From: Halobacteriales archaeon QH_6_64_20
GTDB lineage: Archaea > Halobacteriota > Halobacteria > Halobacteriales > Halococcaceae
DNA length: 43,014 bases
Direction of reading: 5' to 3'
NCBI GenBank assembly: GCA_003021235.1
Contig: PXQR01000091.1
Location: 1-43,014 of the forward strand
In this document: positions 32,796 to 41,898 of the stretch, piece by piece
Layout: each line of letters opens with the position of its first letter
How positions within the stretch are numbered: position 1 is the stretch's first letter
Notes under the pieces: model-generated
Seen by the model: the letters and a program-made list of their open reading frames with translations, nothing else
Databases searched by the model: none
Told to the model about the DNA's origin: nothing
Program-made: the position numbers and the translations under genes

Positions 32796-33797
32796 TCACT
32801 CCTCCGCCCGCAGGCCCTCTGCGTCGAGTTCGGCGCGAAACGCCTCGATACACTGGGGAGTGTGCCCGAGTGCTCGGACCGTTTCGTCGCTCTCGTCGAG
32901 CGCGACGATACACCCGCCGCCGCCGGCCCCGGTGAGTTTCGCGCCGAGCGCCCCCGCGTCGCGAGCGGCCCACACCATCGCGTCGAGCGAGCGGGCCGAC
33001 ACTCCAAGAGCACTGAGCAGGCCGTGATCGAAATCCATGAGTTCGCCGAGCGCGTTTAGGTCCTCGGCTTCGAGGGCTCGCTCGCCCTCCCGAACCAGGT
33101 CGCCGATCGCTTCCGTCGTGCTGGCCGCGAAGCCGTATGTCTCGCGCAACTCCCGCACGCCACCCACGAGCTCGCCGGTGTCACCGCTCGTACCGTCGTA
33201 CCCGATCACGAACGGCAGGTTCGGAGCCGCGATCGGATTGCACCTACTCCCTTCGACCCGGACGGCACCGCCGGTCGCCGAACAGAACGTATCCGCACGG
33301 GAGGCCTGCCCGTCCTGGACGTCGTACTCGACCTCGTAGGCCCGCTCGGCGAGGTCACGCGGACCGATCTCCGTACCTAACTCCCGCACCGCGGCGTCGA
33401 TCGTCGCGACCACTACCGCGGCCGAGGAGCCCAAGCCCGCTCCTAAGGGGATGTCCGACTCGATGGCGACGTCGAAGCCGGCGTCGGGTGTGTCAGTAGC
33501 GTCGCGCGCCTGGCCGATCGCGCCGTCGACGTAGCCCGTCGCCGCTTCGAGGAGCGACTGTCGAACGCTGACCTCGGGCGAGTTTTCCCCGTCGCCGCCG
33601 GCACTGTCGCCGCCGTACTCGACGGTGAACCCATCGAGCGTCAGATCGCGCGCGTCGACCCGGAGACGGTCGTCCGAGCGCTCCTCGACGGAAACCGTTG
33701 CCCGACGCTCGATCGCACACGGTACTGCGGGTTCGCCGTAGACGACCGCGTGCTCCCCGAAGAGGTAGACCTTCCCGGGGGCGCTCGAAACTGCCAT
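32796..33797 (-). CDS. mvk: Mevalonate kinase
   Basis: A 333-residue GHMP kinase that phosphorylates mevalonate. Motif 1 is SSAPGKVYLFGEHAVVYG at the N-terminus; motif 2 is IPLGAGLGSSAAVVV near residue 119 with the ATP-binding Gly/Ser loop; motif 3 is AKLTGAGGGGCIV near 290. A Gly/Asp insertion (GGDSAGGDGENS) lies between. First gene of the isoprenoid run; no obvious TATA box but the start is consistent with the family. Confidence 0.93.
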   Translation of the reverse strand: MAVSSAPGKVYLFGEHAVVYGEPAVPCAIERRATVSVEERSDDRLRVDARDLTLDGFTVEYGGDSAGGDGENSPEVSVRQSLLEAATGYVDGAIGQARDATDTPDAGFDVAIESDIPLGAGLGSSAAVVVATIDAAVRELGTEIGPRDLAERAYEVEYDVQDGQASRADTFCSATGGAVRVEGSRCNPIAAPNLPFVIGYDGTSGDTGELVGGVRELRETYGFAASTTEAIGDLVREGERALEAEDLNALGELMDFDHGLLSALGVSARSLDAMVWAARDAGALGAKLTGAGGGGCIVALDESDETVRALGHTPQCIEAFRAELDAEGLRAEE

Positions 33798-33850
33798 ACC
33801 GGACGAAGCGGGGGGCAGGGGCTAAAAGAACCCGCCTCGTGCAGGATCGA

Positions 33851-34144
33851 CTACGGCGAGCGTTCGATACCGTCCACGTCGACTATATCGATTCGATAAA
33901 CCCGTTGAAGAACCGTCTCGGCGAGCGATCGATGTTCGCCGGCATCGCCGGACCGATACGTCAGCGTCCGATACTCGAACCCCGAGGACAGTATCTCGGC
34001 CCCACGTTGCTGTAGCTCCCACTCCCGGGAGATCTCGTCAACGACGGCCCCCATCTCGGCGTCCAACCGCAGGAGGTTGTGATGGCGCTGTAGTATCTGA
34101 TAGCGAACCTCCGATACCCCGCGCAGGTCGAACTGTAGATCCAC
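33851..34144 (-). CDS. Unknown protein, second gene of a two-gene cassette
   Basis: A 97-residue acidic protein, GTG start (MDLQFDLRGVSEVRYQILQR), mixed helical and strand content, with no cofactor motif. Its start codon follows immediately after the stop codon of the 48-codon gene (TAG then GTG), so the two are certainly one translation unit. The size, tight linkage and small basic-to-neutral first partner look like a toxin-antitoxin pair, but no known toxin or antitoxin motif is visible and this is speculation. Confidence 0.5.
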   Translation of the reverse strand: MDLQFDLRGVSEVRYQILQRHHNLLRLDAEMGAVVDEISREWELQQRGAEILSSGFEYRTLTYRSGDAGEHRSLAETVLQRVYRIDIVDVDGIERSP

Positions 34145-34291
34145 CTATCGATGTTCGTCCGGTTCGTTGGCGACATTGGCCGCGATGGCTTCTTTCAGTT
34201 CGTCCCTCCGGTGATTGCGTCGTGCCGCTTCGGCGACCCTCGCTCGACCGGAGTCGTTCTCTTCCGCTCGCGCGTGTAGTGATCCTCCCAT
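34145..34291 (-). CDS. 48-residue helical protein, first gene of a two-gene cassette
   Basis: ATG at 34291 opens a 48-codon gene: MGGSLHARAEENDSGRARVA, then AARRNHRRDELKEAIAANVA, predicted almost entirely alpha-helical with alternating Arg/Glu. It ends TAG exactly where the next gene's GTG begins. GAATATACGG (34298-34307 on the minus strand) may provide the TATA sequence. It might be an antitoxin or a small DNA-binding helix, or a leader gene. Not recognised. Confidence 0.45.
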   Translation of the reverse strand: MGGSLHARAEENDSGRARVAEAARRNHRRDELKEAIAANVANEPDEHR

Positions 34292-34298
34292 GCACACC

Positions 34299-34350
34299 GT
34301 ATATTCCGGGTACATAAATACGGTATATTCATGCTCACTGCGTATACTTC
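34299..34350. repeat. Three direct repeats in the cassette/VOC intergenic region
   Basis: GTATATTC occurs at 34299-34306 and 34323-34330, and the variant GTATACTTC at 34342-34350, all in the same orientation. They lie between the two-gene cassette (minus) and the VOC gene (plus). They could be binding sites for a regulator, possibly one of the cassette proteins; the first also serves as an AT-rich promoter of the cassette. Confidence 0.45.
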
Positions 34351-34398
34351 GAGAACTCGGGTCGATACGTTGACGCCAACTCCTCTCATTACGAAAGA

Positions 34399-34409
34399 GG
34401 TAGTAATAA
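34399..34409 (+). promoter_or_regulatory. Probable TATA box for the VOC gene
   Basis: TAGTAATAAAC, centred ~31 nt upstream of the ATG at 34435, gives a nearly leaderless mRNA. Confidence 0.45.
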
Positions 34410-34434
34410 ACGCTTCCTGCGTCGAACGACTGAT

Positions 34435-35307
34435 ATGAATCTCACTATCGATCACGCACCGATCGCTCGGTCGGATCTCGACGACGCCACGGCGGAGTTC
34501 TCACGAATCGGTCTCGAACCGGAGTACGGAGGCGCTCATGCCAACGGCACCACACACATGGCCGTTCTCGGGTTCGACGACGGCTCGTACCTCGAACTGA
34601 TTTCGGGCACCGACCCCGACGTCGAGCCGGACCTCTGGCCCGAACCCATCGAGGGAAACGCGGGACCGTGTGCGTGGTGCATCGAGGTCGAAGACGTCGC
34701 CGAGACGCTGAAGCGAGCCATCGATACTGGAACTGAGGTACGCGGTCCGGTGAACATGGCTCGCGAGCGCCCCGACGGGACCCGCGTCGAGTGGGACGTC
34801 GGCTTCCTCGGCGAGCAGAGTAGCGAGGAGTTCCCCTTTGTCATCGCCGACCGCACACCACGGGAGTTCCGCGTCACACCCACCGATAGCGTCGCCGGCG
34901 GGCCGATCCGTGGGATCGAGCGGGTCGTCGTCGCCGTCCGCGACCTCGACGGCTCGATCGAGAGCTTCAGGCGGCTGTTCGGGCTCGCGAGGCCCGAGCG
35001 GACCGAAGTCCGGGATTTCGGCGGCGAGGTGGCGTCGTTTCCCGGCGAACCGCTGGCGCTCGCGACGCCGCTCGACGACGGGAACTCGGCGGGACGGGAA
35101 CTCGACGATCGGCTCAAGACCTACGGCGAGCGTCCCTGTGCGTGCTTACTCGGCGTCGAGGATATCGACGTCGCTCGTGAACGGTACGCGCTCGGCGACC
35201 CCATCGAGTGGGCCGATCGGCGCGTCGCCTTCTTCGATGCGACGACGCTCGACCGACGGCTCGGCGTCGTCGAGACTGAGCGGGCCGCGAGCGCTTCCGA
35301 TCGGTAA
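34435..35307 (+). CDS. VOC-superfamily (glyoxalase-like) protein
   Basis: A 290-residue protein with two tandem glyoxalase/VOC half-domains. The N-terminal half has LTIDHAPIARSDLDDA, HMAVLGFDDGSYLELI and CAWCIEVEDVAETL; the C-terminal half has RGIERVVVAVRDLDGSIESF and the strand FFDATTLDRRLGVVETE. The first half matches the glyoxalase-like domain found in small-molecule dioxygenases, lyases and resistance proteins. Metal ligands are not complete: H7 and E54-like acids are present but no full HxE set is clear, so function is open. No operon partner; a heptad-like repeat begins at its stop codon. Confidence 0.78.
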   Translation: MNLTIDHAPIARSDLDDATAEFSRIGLEPEYGGAHANGTTHMAVLGFDDGSYLELISGTDPDVEPDLWPEPIEGNAGPCAWCIEVEDVAETLKRAIDTGTEVRGPVNMARERPDGTRVEWDVGFLGEQSSEEFPFVIADRTPREFRVTPTDSVAGGPIRGIERVVVAVRDLDGSIESFRRLFGLARPERTEVRDFGGEVASFPGEPLALATPLDDGNSAGRELDDRLKTYGERPCACLLGVEDIDVARERYALGDPIEWADRRVAFFDATTLDRRLGVVETERAASASDR

Positions 35308-35346
35308 CGAGTGACGATGTCGACTAACGAGTAGCGAGTCGCCGAA
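35305..35346. repeat. Degenerate 7-bp repeats at the VOC stop codon
   Basis: From the TAA stop codon: TAACGAG, TGACGAT, GTCGACT, AACGAGT, AGCGAGT, CGCCGAA. The complementary strand reads CGCTA/CTCGTTA-type units similar to those in the other arrays. Located between convergent genes (VOC and rps2). Confidence 0.4.
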
Positions 35347-35381
35347 AGAACGGTAGGAGGAACGAACCGCGCTCGAACCGT

Positions 35382-36242
35382 TCAGATTCCCGTTTCGAAG
35401 TCCGACAGCGAAAAGGACGGCTCCCCGTCGGGACGGCGGTCGAGCGTCTCGTTCGCGAGCAACCAGTAGACGACCGAGAGCGCCCGTCGGCCCTTGTTAT
35501 TGGTGGGGATCACCAGATCGACGTTACTCACGAGGTTATTCGAGTCACACATCGCGATCACCGGGATTCCCACGGTGATCGCCTCGGTCACGGCTTGGGA
35601 GTCGCCGATCGGGTCGGTAACGACCACGACGTCCGGCTCGATATACCCCCGGTAGTTGGGGTTCGTAAGCGTGCCCGGGATGAATCGGCCGGTACGGGCG
35701 CGTGCCCCGACGGCGTCGGCGAACTGTTCGGCGGGGTACTGGCCGTACTGCCGGCTCGACGCCACCAGGATGCCTTCGGGGTCGTAGTTCGCGAGGAACG
35801 AGGCGGCGGTGCGGATCCGCTCGTCGGTCTGGGAGACGTCGAGGACGTACAGTCCGTCGGTGCGGACGCGGTGGATGAACCGGTCCATGTCCGTGGTCTT
35901 CTGCTGGGTGCCGATGTGGACACCCGCCCCGAGGTAATCCTCGACCGGGATCAGCAGGTCGGCCTCCTCGTCGGGCATGACGTCTTCGTCGAACGCCGGC
36001 CCTGCCGTCTCCTCGCCTTCCTCGATCGCCGTGTCGTCCGCGGCATCGGCGTCGGCGTTTTCGCCGTCGTCGGCGGTCGTTTCGTCGGTCGATGCGTTCG
36101 CGTCGGCGGAATCGGACTCGTCGACGCCAGCGTCGGTGTCGGGATCGGTCGTCGGGTCGGCACCGACGCCTTCGGGCGCCGGCTCCTCGTCGATCTCCTC
36201 TTCGGCAGCGTCGAGTCCCTCTTCGTTGTCGTTCTGACTCAT
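35382..36242 (-). CDS. rps2: 30S ribosomal protein S2 (uS2) with acidic extension
   Basis: A 286-residue S2 homologue. The core (residues ~90-286) has the family motifs [54 protein letters not shown] and [20 protein letters not shown]. The first ~90 residues are an Asp/Glu-rich extension ([32 protein letters not shown]) with no bacterial counterpart, as in other haloarchaeal S2. It lies 30 nt downstream of eno, the last gene of the ribosomal/RNA polymerase operon. GAGGAAACCAC precedes the ATG as a ribosome site. Confidence 0.93.
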   Translation of the reverse strand: MSQNDNEEGLDAAEEEIDEEPAPEGVGADPTTDPDTDAGVDESDSADANASTDETTADDGENADADAADDTAIEEGEETAGPAFDEDVMPDEEADLLIPVEDYLGAGVHIGTQQKTTDMDRFIHRVRTDGLYVLDVSQTDERIRTAASFLANYDPEGILVASSRQYGQYPAEQFADAVGARARTGRFIPGTLTNPNYRGYIEPDVVVVTDPIGDSQAVTEAITVGIPVIAMCDSNNLVSNVDLVIPTNNKGRRALSVVYWLLANETLDRRPDGEPSFSLSDFETGI

Positions 36243-36272
36243 GTGGTTTCCTCGGTCATGTGCTTGCTTCCG

Positions 36273-37472
36273 TCATGCGGTTTCTTCGATACGAACGAGT
36301 TCGTTGAGTTTCGCAGTACGCTCGCCGCCGACCGCGCCCGTCTTGATGTACGGAGCGCCGGTCGCGACGGCGAGGTGTGCTATCGTGGTGTCTTCGGTCT
36401 CGCCCGATCGATGGGATATCACGGGCGCAAAACCGTTCTCGACGGCCAGCGCCACGGCGTCGAACGCGTCGGAAAGGGTGCCGATCTGGTTCGGTTTGAC
36501 GAGGATCGAGTTGCCTGCGCCCTGCTCGATACCGGTCTCCAACCGATCGGTGTTCGTGACGAACAGGTCGTCCCCACAGATCAAGCAGTTCTCGCTTACC
36601 CGCTCGACGAGCGACGCGAACCCCTCGAAGTCGTTTTCCTCTACGGGATCTTCGACGTAGAGTAGGTCGTATTCGCCTACCAGGTCGGCGACGTACTCGA
36701 TCTGTTCGTCGGGAGAGCGCTCGCGGTCGCCGTAGCGATAGACCGCCTCGTCGGCCTCGAATAGCTCCGTCGCGGCCACGTCGAGGCCGAACCCGATCTC
36801 GAAACCGACATCGTCAGCGACGGCGTCGATTGCTTCGGCCACGATCTCGAACGCCTCGCTGTCGTCGATCGACGGTGCCCAGGCTCCCTCGTCGCCCTTG
36901 CCAGCCGGAATCCCTCGCTCGGCGAGCGTGTCCCTGACTTCCTGATGGACCGCGGCGTTCGCGAAGACCGCGTCGGCAACGCTCGGCGCTCCCACCGGGA
37001 CAGCGAGGAACTCCTGGATGTCGGTCGCGTCGGCGGCGTGTTCGCCCCCGCCGACGACGTTGCCGAGCGGGGTCGGCGTCTCGCCGCGAAACGCCCCCCC
37101 TAAGTGTTGGTACAGCGGTGCGCCGAGCACGTCGGCGGCGGCCCTCGCTGCGGCCATCGAGATCGCGACTGCCGAGTTCGCGCCGATCTCGGCGAAGTTC
37201 CCCGAGCCGTCGGCGTTCCGAAGCACGGTATCGACCGACCGCTGATCGCCAGCGTAGACTTGGCCTTCGAGGCGGGGGACTGCTGCCTCCCGAGCGGCGG
37301 CGATGGCCTCCCTCGCGGGGAGGGAGGTCGCTTCGTGCTCGCCGGTCGAGGCACCCGACGGCGCGGCCTCCCGGCCGAACCCGCCGCTTTCGGTGCGCAC
37401 GTCGGCTTCCACAGTGGGGTTTCCCCGGGAGTCGAGCACGCGGCGCAACCGGACCTCGGTGACGAGCGTCAC
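36273..37472 (-). CDS. eno: Enolase (phosphopyruvate hydratase)
   Basis: A 399-residue glycolytic enzyme that converts 2-phosphoglycerate to phosphoenolpyruvate. Motifs: [25 protein letters not shown], the Mg2+/catalytic segments [22 protein letters not shown] and [18 protein letters not shown]. Start is the GTG at 37472: it follows the rpoK stop codon closely and begins [17 protein letters not shown]-like, as in other archaeal enolases. The extra 11 codons upstream overlap rpoK. It sits between rpoK and rps2, an arrangement widespread in archaea. Confidence 0.93.
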   Translation of the reverse strand: MTLVTEVRLRRVLDSRGNPTVEADVRTESGGFGREAAPSGASTGEHEATSLPAREAIAAAREAAVPRLEGQVYAGDQRSVDTVLRNADGSGNFAEIGANSAVAISMAAARAAADVLGAPLYQHLGGAFRGETPTPLGNVVGGGEHAADATDIQEFLAVPVGAPSVADAVFANAAVHQEVRDTLAERGIPAGKGDEGAWAPSIDDSEAFEIVAEAIDAVADDVGFEIGFGLDVAATELFEADEAVYRYGDRERSPDEQIEYVADLVGEYDLLYVEDPVEENDFEGFASLVERVSENCLICGDDLFVTNTDRLETGIEQGAGNSILVKPNQIGTLSDAFDAVALAVENGFAPVISHRSGETEDTTIAHLAVATGAPYIKTGAVGGERTAKLNELVRIEETA

Positions 37473-37476
37473 GACC

Positions 37477-37695
37477 TCACGAGCCCCCGCTCCCGCCGCC
37501 CTCACGCTCGCGTCCGCGCCGGACGGTAAAGGGCAGTACGCCCGCGTCGAACTCCTCGGCGGCGATCAAGATTGGCTCGCTCTCCGCGCTGTCGATCAAC
37601 ATCGGCGCACCGTAGGCGATCTGTAGGGCCCGTGCGCCCAGGATGCGTGCCTTCTCGTAGCGGCTGTAGCGCTCTCCTGACATGGCTTGGCTCAT
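37477..37695 (-). CDS. rpoK: DNA-directed RNA polymerase subunit K (Rpo6/omega-like)
   Basis: A 72-residue subunit: [20 protein letters not shown], then [20 protein letters not shown], the archaeal RpoK/eukaryotic Rpb6 fold that helps assemble RNA polymerase. The C-terminal Gly/Ser tail ([11 protein letters not shown]) is longer than usual. ATG at 37695 overlaps the stop codon of rpoN (ATGA); a second ATG at 37683 is an alternative. Confidence 0.9.
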   Translation of the reverse strand: MSQAMSGERYSRYEKARILGARALQIAYGAPMLIDSAESEPILIAAEEFDAGVLPFTVRRGREREGGGSGGS

Positions 37696-37886
37696 TGATA
37701 CGGCGCGACGATGTCGACCAGATCGGTGTGTGAGACCATCATCCGCCGACAGCAGTGTCTCCCCACGCCGAGGTCGTCGAGCACTGCGCCGGGGTCTTCC
37801 TCGCCCTCGACCGCACGGGCCTTGAAGTCCTCCCAGTGCTGGCCGACGACCGACCCGCAGGTGAAACACCGCACGGGGATCATCAT
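37692..37886 (-). CDS. rpoN: DNA-directed RNA polymerase subunit N (Rpo10)
   Basis: A 64-residue zinc-binding subunit: [20 protein letters not shown] and [20 protein letters not shown]. The CxxC and CCRR motifs bind zinc and anchor the subunit on the RNA polymerase core, as in Rpb10. Its stop codon overlaps the rpoK start. Not to be confused with bacterial sigma-54. Confidence 0.93.
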   Translation of the reverse strand: MMIPVRCFTCGSVVGQHWEDFKARAVEGEEDPGAVLDDLGVGRHCCRRMMVSHTDLVDIVAPYQ

Positions 37887-37890
37887 CGGC

Positions 37891-38018
37891 CGATCACCAC
37901 CGTCGGATCGCCGGTCATTGGATCGCTGGCTGTCGAATCGCCGGTCGTCGCGTTGCCCGTTGTCGTGCTATCGTTTCGGATCGTCACTGTCGAATCACCA
38001 TCGGTGGATCACCGGTAG
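37891..38018. repeat. Degenerate 14-15-bp tandem array between rps9 and rpoN
   Basis: Consecutive units, plus strand: GATCACCACCGTCG, GATCGCCGGTCATTG, GATCGCTGGCTGTCG, AATCGCCGGTCGTCG, CGTTGCCCGTTGTCG, TGCTATCGTTTCGGA, a 12-bp TCGTCACTGTCG, AATCACCATCGGTG, GATCACCGGTAGG. It starts a few bases upstream of the rpoN ATG and runs into the last codons of rps9. The core GATCRCCGGTC resembles CGATCACCGATCGC of the array at 28319-28430. Confidence 0.6.
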
Positions 38019-38404
38019 GACTTCTGGTAGCGCGCCCGCGCGCCGGGCCCGCCCCACTTCTTCGATTCGGACTGGCGGACGTCGTTCACCAGCAGGGAAC
38101 GATCGAACTCCATGTAGGCGTCGCGCAGTTCCGCGTCGGTCGTGTGCTCGACTAACCCGCGCGCGATCGCGGTGCGCGTGGCGTCGGCCTGACCGATCAC
38201 ACCCCCGCCCTCGACTTGGACGTCGATGTCGACGTTCTCCCGCCTGTTCTCCGCGAGGCGGAAGGGTTCGAGCATCTTCAACTGCGCCGGTTCGGGTTCG
38301 ATTAGTTCCACGGGTCGTGAGTTGATCCGTACTTTGCCACTGCCCTCGCGAACGGTCGCGCGGGCGATCGCCGTCTTCTTCTTTCCACTCGTATTCGTTA
38401 CCAT
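38009..38404 (-). CDS. rps9: 30S ribosomal protein S9 (uS9)
   Basis: A 131-residue protein: [35 protein letters not shown] and the basic C-terminus [17 protein letters not shown], which reaches into the decoding centre. Its start overlaps the rpl13 stop by seven nt, indicating translational coupling in the rpl18e-rpl13-rps9 block. Confidence 0.95.
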   Translation of the reverse strand: MVTNTSGKKKTAIARATVREGSGKVRINSRPVELIEPEPAQLKMLEPFRLAENRRENVDIDVQVEGGGVIGQADATRTAIARGLVEHTTDAELRDAYMEFDRSLLVNDVRQSESKKWGGPGARARYQKSYR

Positions 38405-38841
38405 GTCACCTTCGCTCCGAGCCGTTCGGACAGTTCGCCCAGCGAGACGAACTTGATAGTTGAAAGTCGATCCAGCGAGGCGTCTTCGAGCAGTTCGCCT
38501 TCCTGCTCTCCCTCGTAGGGATCGCCGAGGTACACCCGAACGTTCTCGAACGCCTCGCGGCCGCGCGGGCGCTTGTAAGGGATCATGCCGCGGATCGAGC
38601 GCTTCATGATCCGATCCGGTCGCTTCGGGTAATACGGCCCCCGATCGGACCCGAGGCCGATCCGGTCCTCGTAGGTGCCGACGACGTCCTCCTTCCGGCC
38701 GGTGATGACTGCCTGCTCTGCGTTCACCACGGCGATCCGTTCGCCTTCCAAGGCGCGTTTCGCGACCTGGCTCGCGACCCGTCCGAGGATACAATCGCGA
38801 GCGTCGATCACGGCGTCGGCGTCGAACTTCGCGACGCTCAT
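38398..38841 (-). CDS. rpl13: 50S ribosomal protein L13 (uL13)
   Basis: A 147-residue protein with the family core [40 protein letters not shown] and [20 protein letters not shown]. The ATG overlaps the rpl18e stop as ATGA. Confidence 0.95.
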   Translation of the reverse strand: MSVAKFDADAVIDARDCILGRVASQVAKRALEGERIAVVNAEQAVITGRKEDVVGTYEDRIGLGSDRGPYYPKRPDRIMKRSIRGMIPYKRPRGREAFENVRVYLGDPYEGEQEGELLEDASLDRLSTIKFVSLGELSERLGAKVTW

Positions 38842-39188
38842 CGGATCACCCGGACGTCCGATCCCTCGGGGTTCTCCTCGAGAACGTCTTCGAGCGCCAT
38901 CGTCGCGCCGACCCCTTCGATCTTCGTTCGCGCCGTCCCGGAAAAGTCCATCGCGGCCACCGTCACCGGTTTGTTGAGAACGCCGCTCCCGAGTACCTTG
39001 CCGGGCACGACGACGGTTTCGTCCTCCCGGGCGTAGCGCTCGATGCGTCCGAGGTTGACCTCGGCGTGGGTTCGACGGGGCTTTTCGAGCCGCGCCGCGA
39101 TGTCGCTCCAGACGCCCGAGTCCTCTTCGCGGGCGGTCGTTCGTAGCTCGTCGATAAGCGTCGTCAGTCGTGGATTGGTCTTGCTCAT
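38838..39188 (-). CDS. rpl18e: 50S ribosomal protein L18e (eL18)
   Basis: A 116-residue archaeal/eukaryotic-type ribosomal protein: [59 protein letters not shown]. The frame extends 29 codons upstream with poor composition; ATG at 39188 is taken. The preceding ~175 bp separates it from tRNA-Leu and may hold its own promoter. Confidence 0.93.
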   Translation of the reverse strand: MSKTNPRLTTLIDELRTTAREEDSGVWSDIAARLEKPRRTHAEVNLGRIERYAREDETVVVPGKVLGSGVLNKPVTVAAMDFSGTARTKIEGVGATMALEDVLEENPEGSDVRVIR

Positions 39189-39364
39189 GTGCTCATCTCC
39201 TCGATTTCGTCGTGGTCTGTGTACTCCCCATTGTCGTGACCGTCGTAATCGCTGTTGGCGCAGACGCGGACGCAAACGACCGTTTCAAGCAGGCGGGGTG
39301 AGAGACGGCGAAGTCGCGTCCCTGGTCGTCGTGTTCGCTTGCGCGCAGTAATCGTGATCGCGAG

Positions 39365-39449
39365 TGCAGGGAGCAGGATTCGAACCTGCGGACTCCTATG
39401 AGACAGCGCCCTGAACGCTGCGCCGTTGACCTGACTTGGCTATCCCTGC
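39365..39449 (-). tRNA. tRNA-Leu (CAG)
   Basis: An 85-nt class II tRNA on the minus strand. Acceptor 5' GCAGGGA pairs with 3' TCCCTGC, discriminator A. Anticodon stem CAGCG/CGCTG encloses loop TTCAGGG with anticodon CAG (plus-strand CTG at 39411-39413), reading CUG. The variable arm is long, as expected of Leu, and the T-loop GGTTCGAATCC is canonical. CCA is not encoded. It lies between rpoD and rpl18e, a location conserved in archaea. Confidence 0.95.
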
Positions 39450-39596
39450 ACGCCTTCGTCTTTCGCTCCCGTCCCGACAAAGTGGTTTCGGTCCGCCTAC
39501 CGACCGATGTCGTCAGGGACGACGCCGACGGGGATGACGAGGACAAAGACGGAGGCAGGGTCCTCGGGACCGCTCGGGGACGGGACGGGACCGCCA

Positions 39597-40367
39597 TTAC
39601 AGCTGTACGGCCTCCCTGAGTTCGGCCGCGCGCGCTTCGAGACTGCCGATCGCCTCGCTGACGAGTTCTTCGACCGTCATCGAGCCGTCGGTCTCGACGT
39701 GAAAGACGAACGCGTCGGGGACGTCTTCTACTGCCAGTTCCTTCCCGGGATAGCGCTCGCGGAGGTCGTGATCGAACTCTTCGGTTGCGATCAGCTCGCC
39801 GTCCTCTTCGATCACGCCCCGGAGGACGTGTGACTCCTCGGCGTCGTAGGCGTCGAGATCGCCGACTTCCTCGACGCGCTGGAGATGACGATACCCGACG
39901 GCGATCCCGCCTTGGTGTTTGGCGTGGCTCTCGCCGCGCCCGAGCACCGCTTCCGCCTCGACTTCGAGGCGCTGGTCTTCCTTGAGATCGATGATCGGCA
40001 CGCCGTCGACCGTCGGCTGGACGAGGTCCTCCGCGCTCACCAGATCGCCCGAATACGCCGTGTCAGGTCCTGAGACGTCGAGCGAAAGGGTCACGCTCTC
40101 CCCGACCTCGAACTCGCCTGGCGGTGTCGAGAGCGGAACGAGCCCGAGTCGGAGGCCGATCTGCTCGTCGAACATCACACTGGAGTTCTCGACCACTCGG
40201 ACGGTATCGATCGCCATCGTCGGCACGTCGGCGACCATTGCCCGCCGGATGCCGTTGGCAAAGGCCGGCGTGATTCCTCGGATCAGAAAGCGCGCCCGCT
40301 CGGGACCGCGCTCGATGAAGGTCACGTCGTACTCCGCATCGGCGACGGAGTTCGGTTCCGTGCTCAT
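39597..40367 (-). CDS. rpoD: DNA-directed RNA polymerase subunit D (Rpo3)
   Basis: A 256-residue alpha-like subunit (Rpb3 homologue) of RNA polymerase. N-terminal [20 protein letters not shown] and [19 protein letters not shown] form the dimerisation domain; later GDLVSAED and [13 protein letters not shown] fit the family. No Cys-rich ferredoxin-like insertion is present (a few archaea have one). Its start is two bases from the rps11 stop. Confidence 0.95.
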   Translation of the reverse strand: MSTEPNSVADAEYDVTFIERGPERARFLIRGITPAFANGIRRAMVADVPTMAIDTVRVVENSSVMFDEQIGLRLGLVPLSTPPGEFEVGESVTLSLDVSGPDTAYSGDLVSAEDLVQPTVDGVPIIDLKEDQRLEVEAEAVLGRGESHAKHQGGIAVGYRHLQRVEEVGDLDAYDAEESHVLRGVIEEDGELIATEEFDHDLRERYPGKELAVEDVPDAFVFHVETDGSMTVEELVSEAIGSLEARAAELREAVQL

Positions 40368-40369
40368 GA

Positions 40370-40756
40370 TCAGAAGCCGGCGCTCTTCGGTGCCCTGGTC
40401 CCGTCGTGGGGAATGGGAGTAACGTCCTCGATACGACCGATCTCGATGCCCGCACGCGCGAGCGCACGGATCGTCGCCTGTGCGCCGGGACCGGGGTTTT
40501 GCTGTTCGTTGCCCCCAGGACCGCGCACGCGGACGTGAAGCCCCGACAGCCCTGCCGCTTGTACCTGCTCGGCGACGCCTTCGGCCATCTGCATCGCGGC
40601 GTAGGGCGACGCTTCGTCGCGATTTTGATTCACGACCGACCCGCCGCTCGATTTCGCGATCGTCTCGGCACCGGTCTGATCGGTGACGGTGATCAGCGTG
40701 TTGTTAAACGACGCGTAGACGTGGGCGATTCCCCATCGATCGGCTTCTTGGCTCAT
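40370..40756 (-). CDS. rps11: 30S ribosomal protein S11 (uS11)
   Basis: A 128-residue protein: [59 protein letters not shown] and the [14 protein letters not shown] tail. It starts 16 nt downstream of the rps4 stop. Confidence 0.96.
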   Translation of the reverse strand: MSQEADRWGIAHVYASFNNTLITVTDQTGAETIAKSSGGSVVNQNRDEASPYAAMQMAEGVAEQVQAAGLSGLHVRVRGPGGNEQQNPGPGAQATIRALARAGIEIGRIEDVTPIPHDGTRAPKSAGF

Positions 40757-40772
40757 GTGGTGGTCCTCCGTG

Positions 40773-41300
40773 TCATTCCTGGTCGTCGGCCCGTTCGGGG
40801 TGTAGATCGTCGGCGAGCGGGCTCGTCTCGTGAAAGGCGACCGCGCTTTCCTCCCTGACCTCGACCTGTCGCGACGGTCTCGTCTCCCGCTGGCCGGAGA
40901 CGGCGATGTGGCCGTGCGAGATGAACTGGCGGGCCTGTGCGGGCGAGTTCGCGAGTCCCTTGCGATAAGCGACCGTCTGGAGCCGGCGTTCTAAAACGTC
41001 CGTGACGCCGAGTCCCAGGACGTCGTCCAGCTCGTCGGAATCCCCCAGAATGTCGAGTCGCTTGAGTCGCGCGAGGAACTGCTCGGCCTCGCCGGAGACG
41101 TCCTCGCTTTGGCCCTGCATCCGGCCGATCAGCCGGCGGGCCTCCCGACGATAGGACCTGAGTTCCGACTGGGCGCGCCAGAGCTCCTCCTTGTTCTTGA
41201 GCCCGTACCGGCCCACCAGGGTTGCCTCGTCGGCGATCCGCTCGCCCTGATAGGGATGGTTCGGCGTCTCGTAGTTCTTGGTGTTCGTACCGAGCGCCAT
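40773..41300 (-). CDS. rps4: 30S ribosomal protein S4 (uS4)
   Basis: A 175-residue protein with an S4 RNA-binding domain ([40 protein letters not shown]). The N-terminus [20 protein letters not shown] is typical of archaeal S4. The start overlaps the rps13 stop by one base (TGATG). Confidence 0.96.
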   Translation of the reverse strand: MALGTNTKNYETPNHPYQGERIADEATLVGRYGLKNKEELWRAQSELRSYRREARRLIGRMQGQSEDVSGEAEQFLARLKRLDILGDSDELDDVLGLGVTDVLERRLQTVAYRKGLANSPAQARQFISHGHIAVSGQRETRPSRQVEVREESAVAFHETSPLADDLHPERADDQE

Positions 41301-41821
41301 CAGGCCTCTTCCTCCTCTTCGAACTGTTCCTGGATCGCTTCGACGTTCACGCCGACGGTCCCCTCCGAGCGACCCGTCGATCGGGTTCGCTGGCCGCGGA
41401 CCTTCTGACCGCGCTGGTGGCGAACCCCTTTGTACGAATCGATCATCTGCATCCGGTTGACGTCCTGCTGGCGCGAGAGCTCGAGGTCGTTGCCGACGAT
41501 GTGTTCGGTCTCGCCGGTGTAGAAATCGGTCGGTCGATTAGCCATCCAGTCCGGTACCTCCTCGGCGAAGCCCGTGACGAGCGAGACGATCTCGTCGATC
41601 GTCGCCTCGTCAAGGCGGCCGAACGTGGCAGTACGAGAGACGCCCGCCGCTGCGGCGATGTGTCGGGCGGCCCGGCGGCCGATCCCGTTCATGCCGAGCA
41701 ACGCGCGCTCGACGCTTACCGTGCCGTCGAGGTCGGTCTGACCGATGCGAACGAAGTACTGGATGTCCTCATCCTCTTCTTCGTCGCCGTTTTCGGGTTG
41801 GTCCGTCTCTTCCGTGCTCAT
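41300..41821 (-). CDS. rps13: 30S ribosomal protein S13 (uS13)
   Basis: A 173-residue protein: YFVRIGQTDLDGTVSVERAL, GMNGIGRRAARHIAAAAGVS, then HQRGQKVRGQRTRSTGRSEG. The first ~25 residues are an acidic extension (EETDQPENGDEEEDEDIQ), and the C-terminus adds an acidic helix. First protein gene of the operon, following tRNA-Ser. Confidence 0.95.
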   Translation of the reverse strand: MSTEETDQPENGDEEEDEDIQYFVRIGQTDLDGTVSVERALLGMNGIGRRAARHIAAAAGVSRTATFGRLDEATIDEIVSLVTGFAEEVPDWMANRPTDFYTGETEHIVGNDLELSRQQDVNRMQMIDSYKGVRHQRGQKVRGQRTRSTGRSEGTVGVNVEAIQEQFEEEEEA

Positions 41822-41898
41822 ATCGCTGTGGCGAGTGGTGTAGTGTCCATCGGTGGTGGTCGCTGTCTAACCGGTTTCGCTCTCCGGTCGTCGATTGA

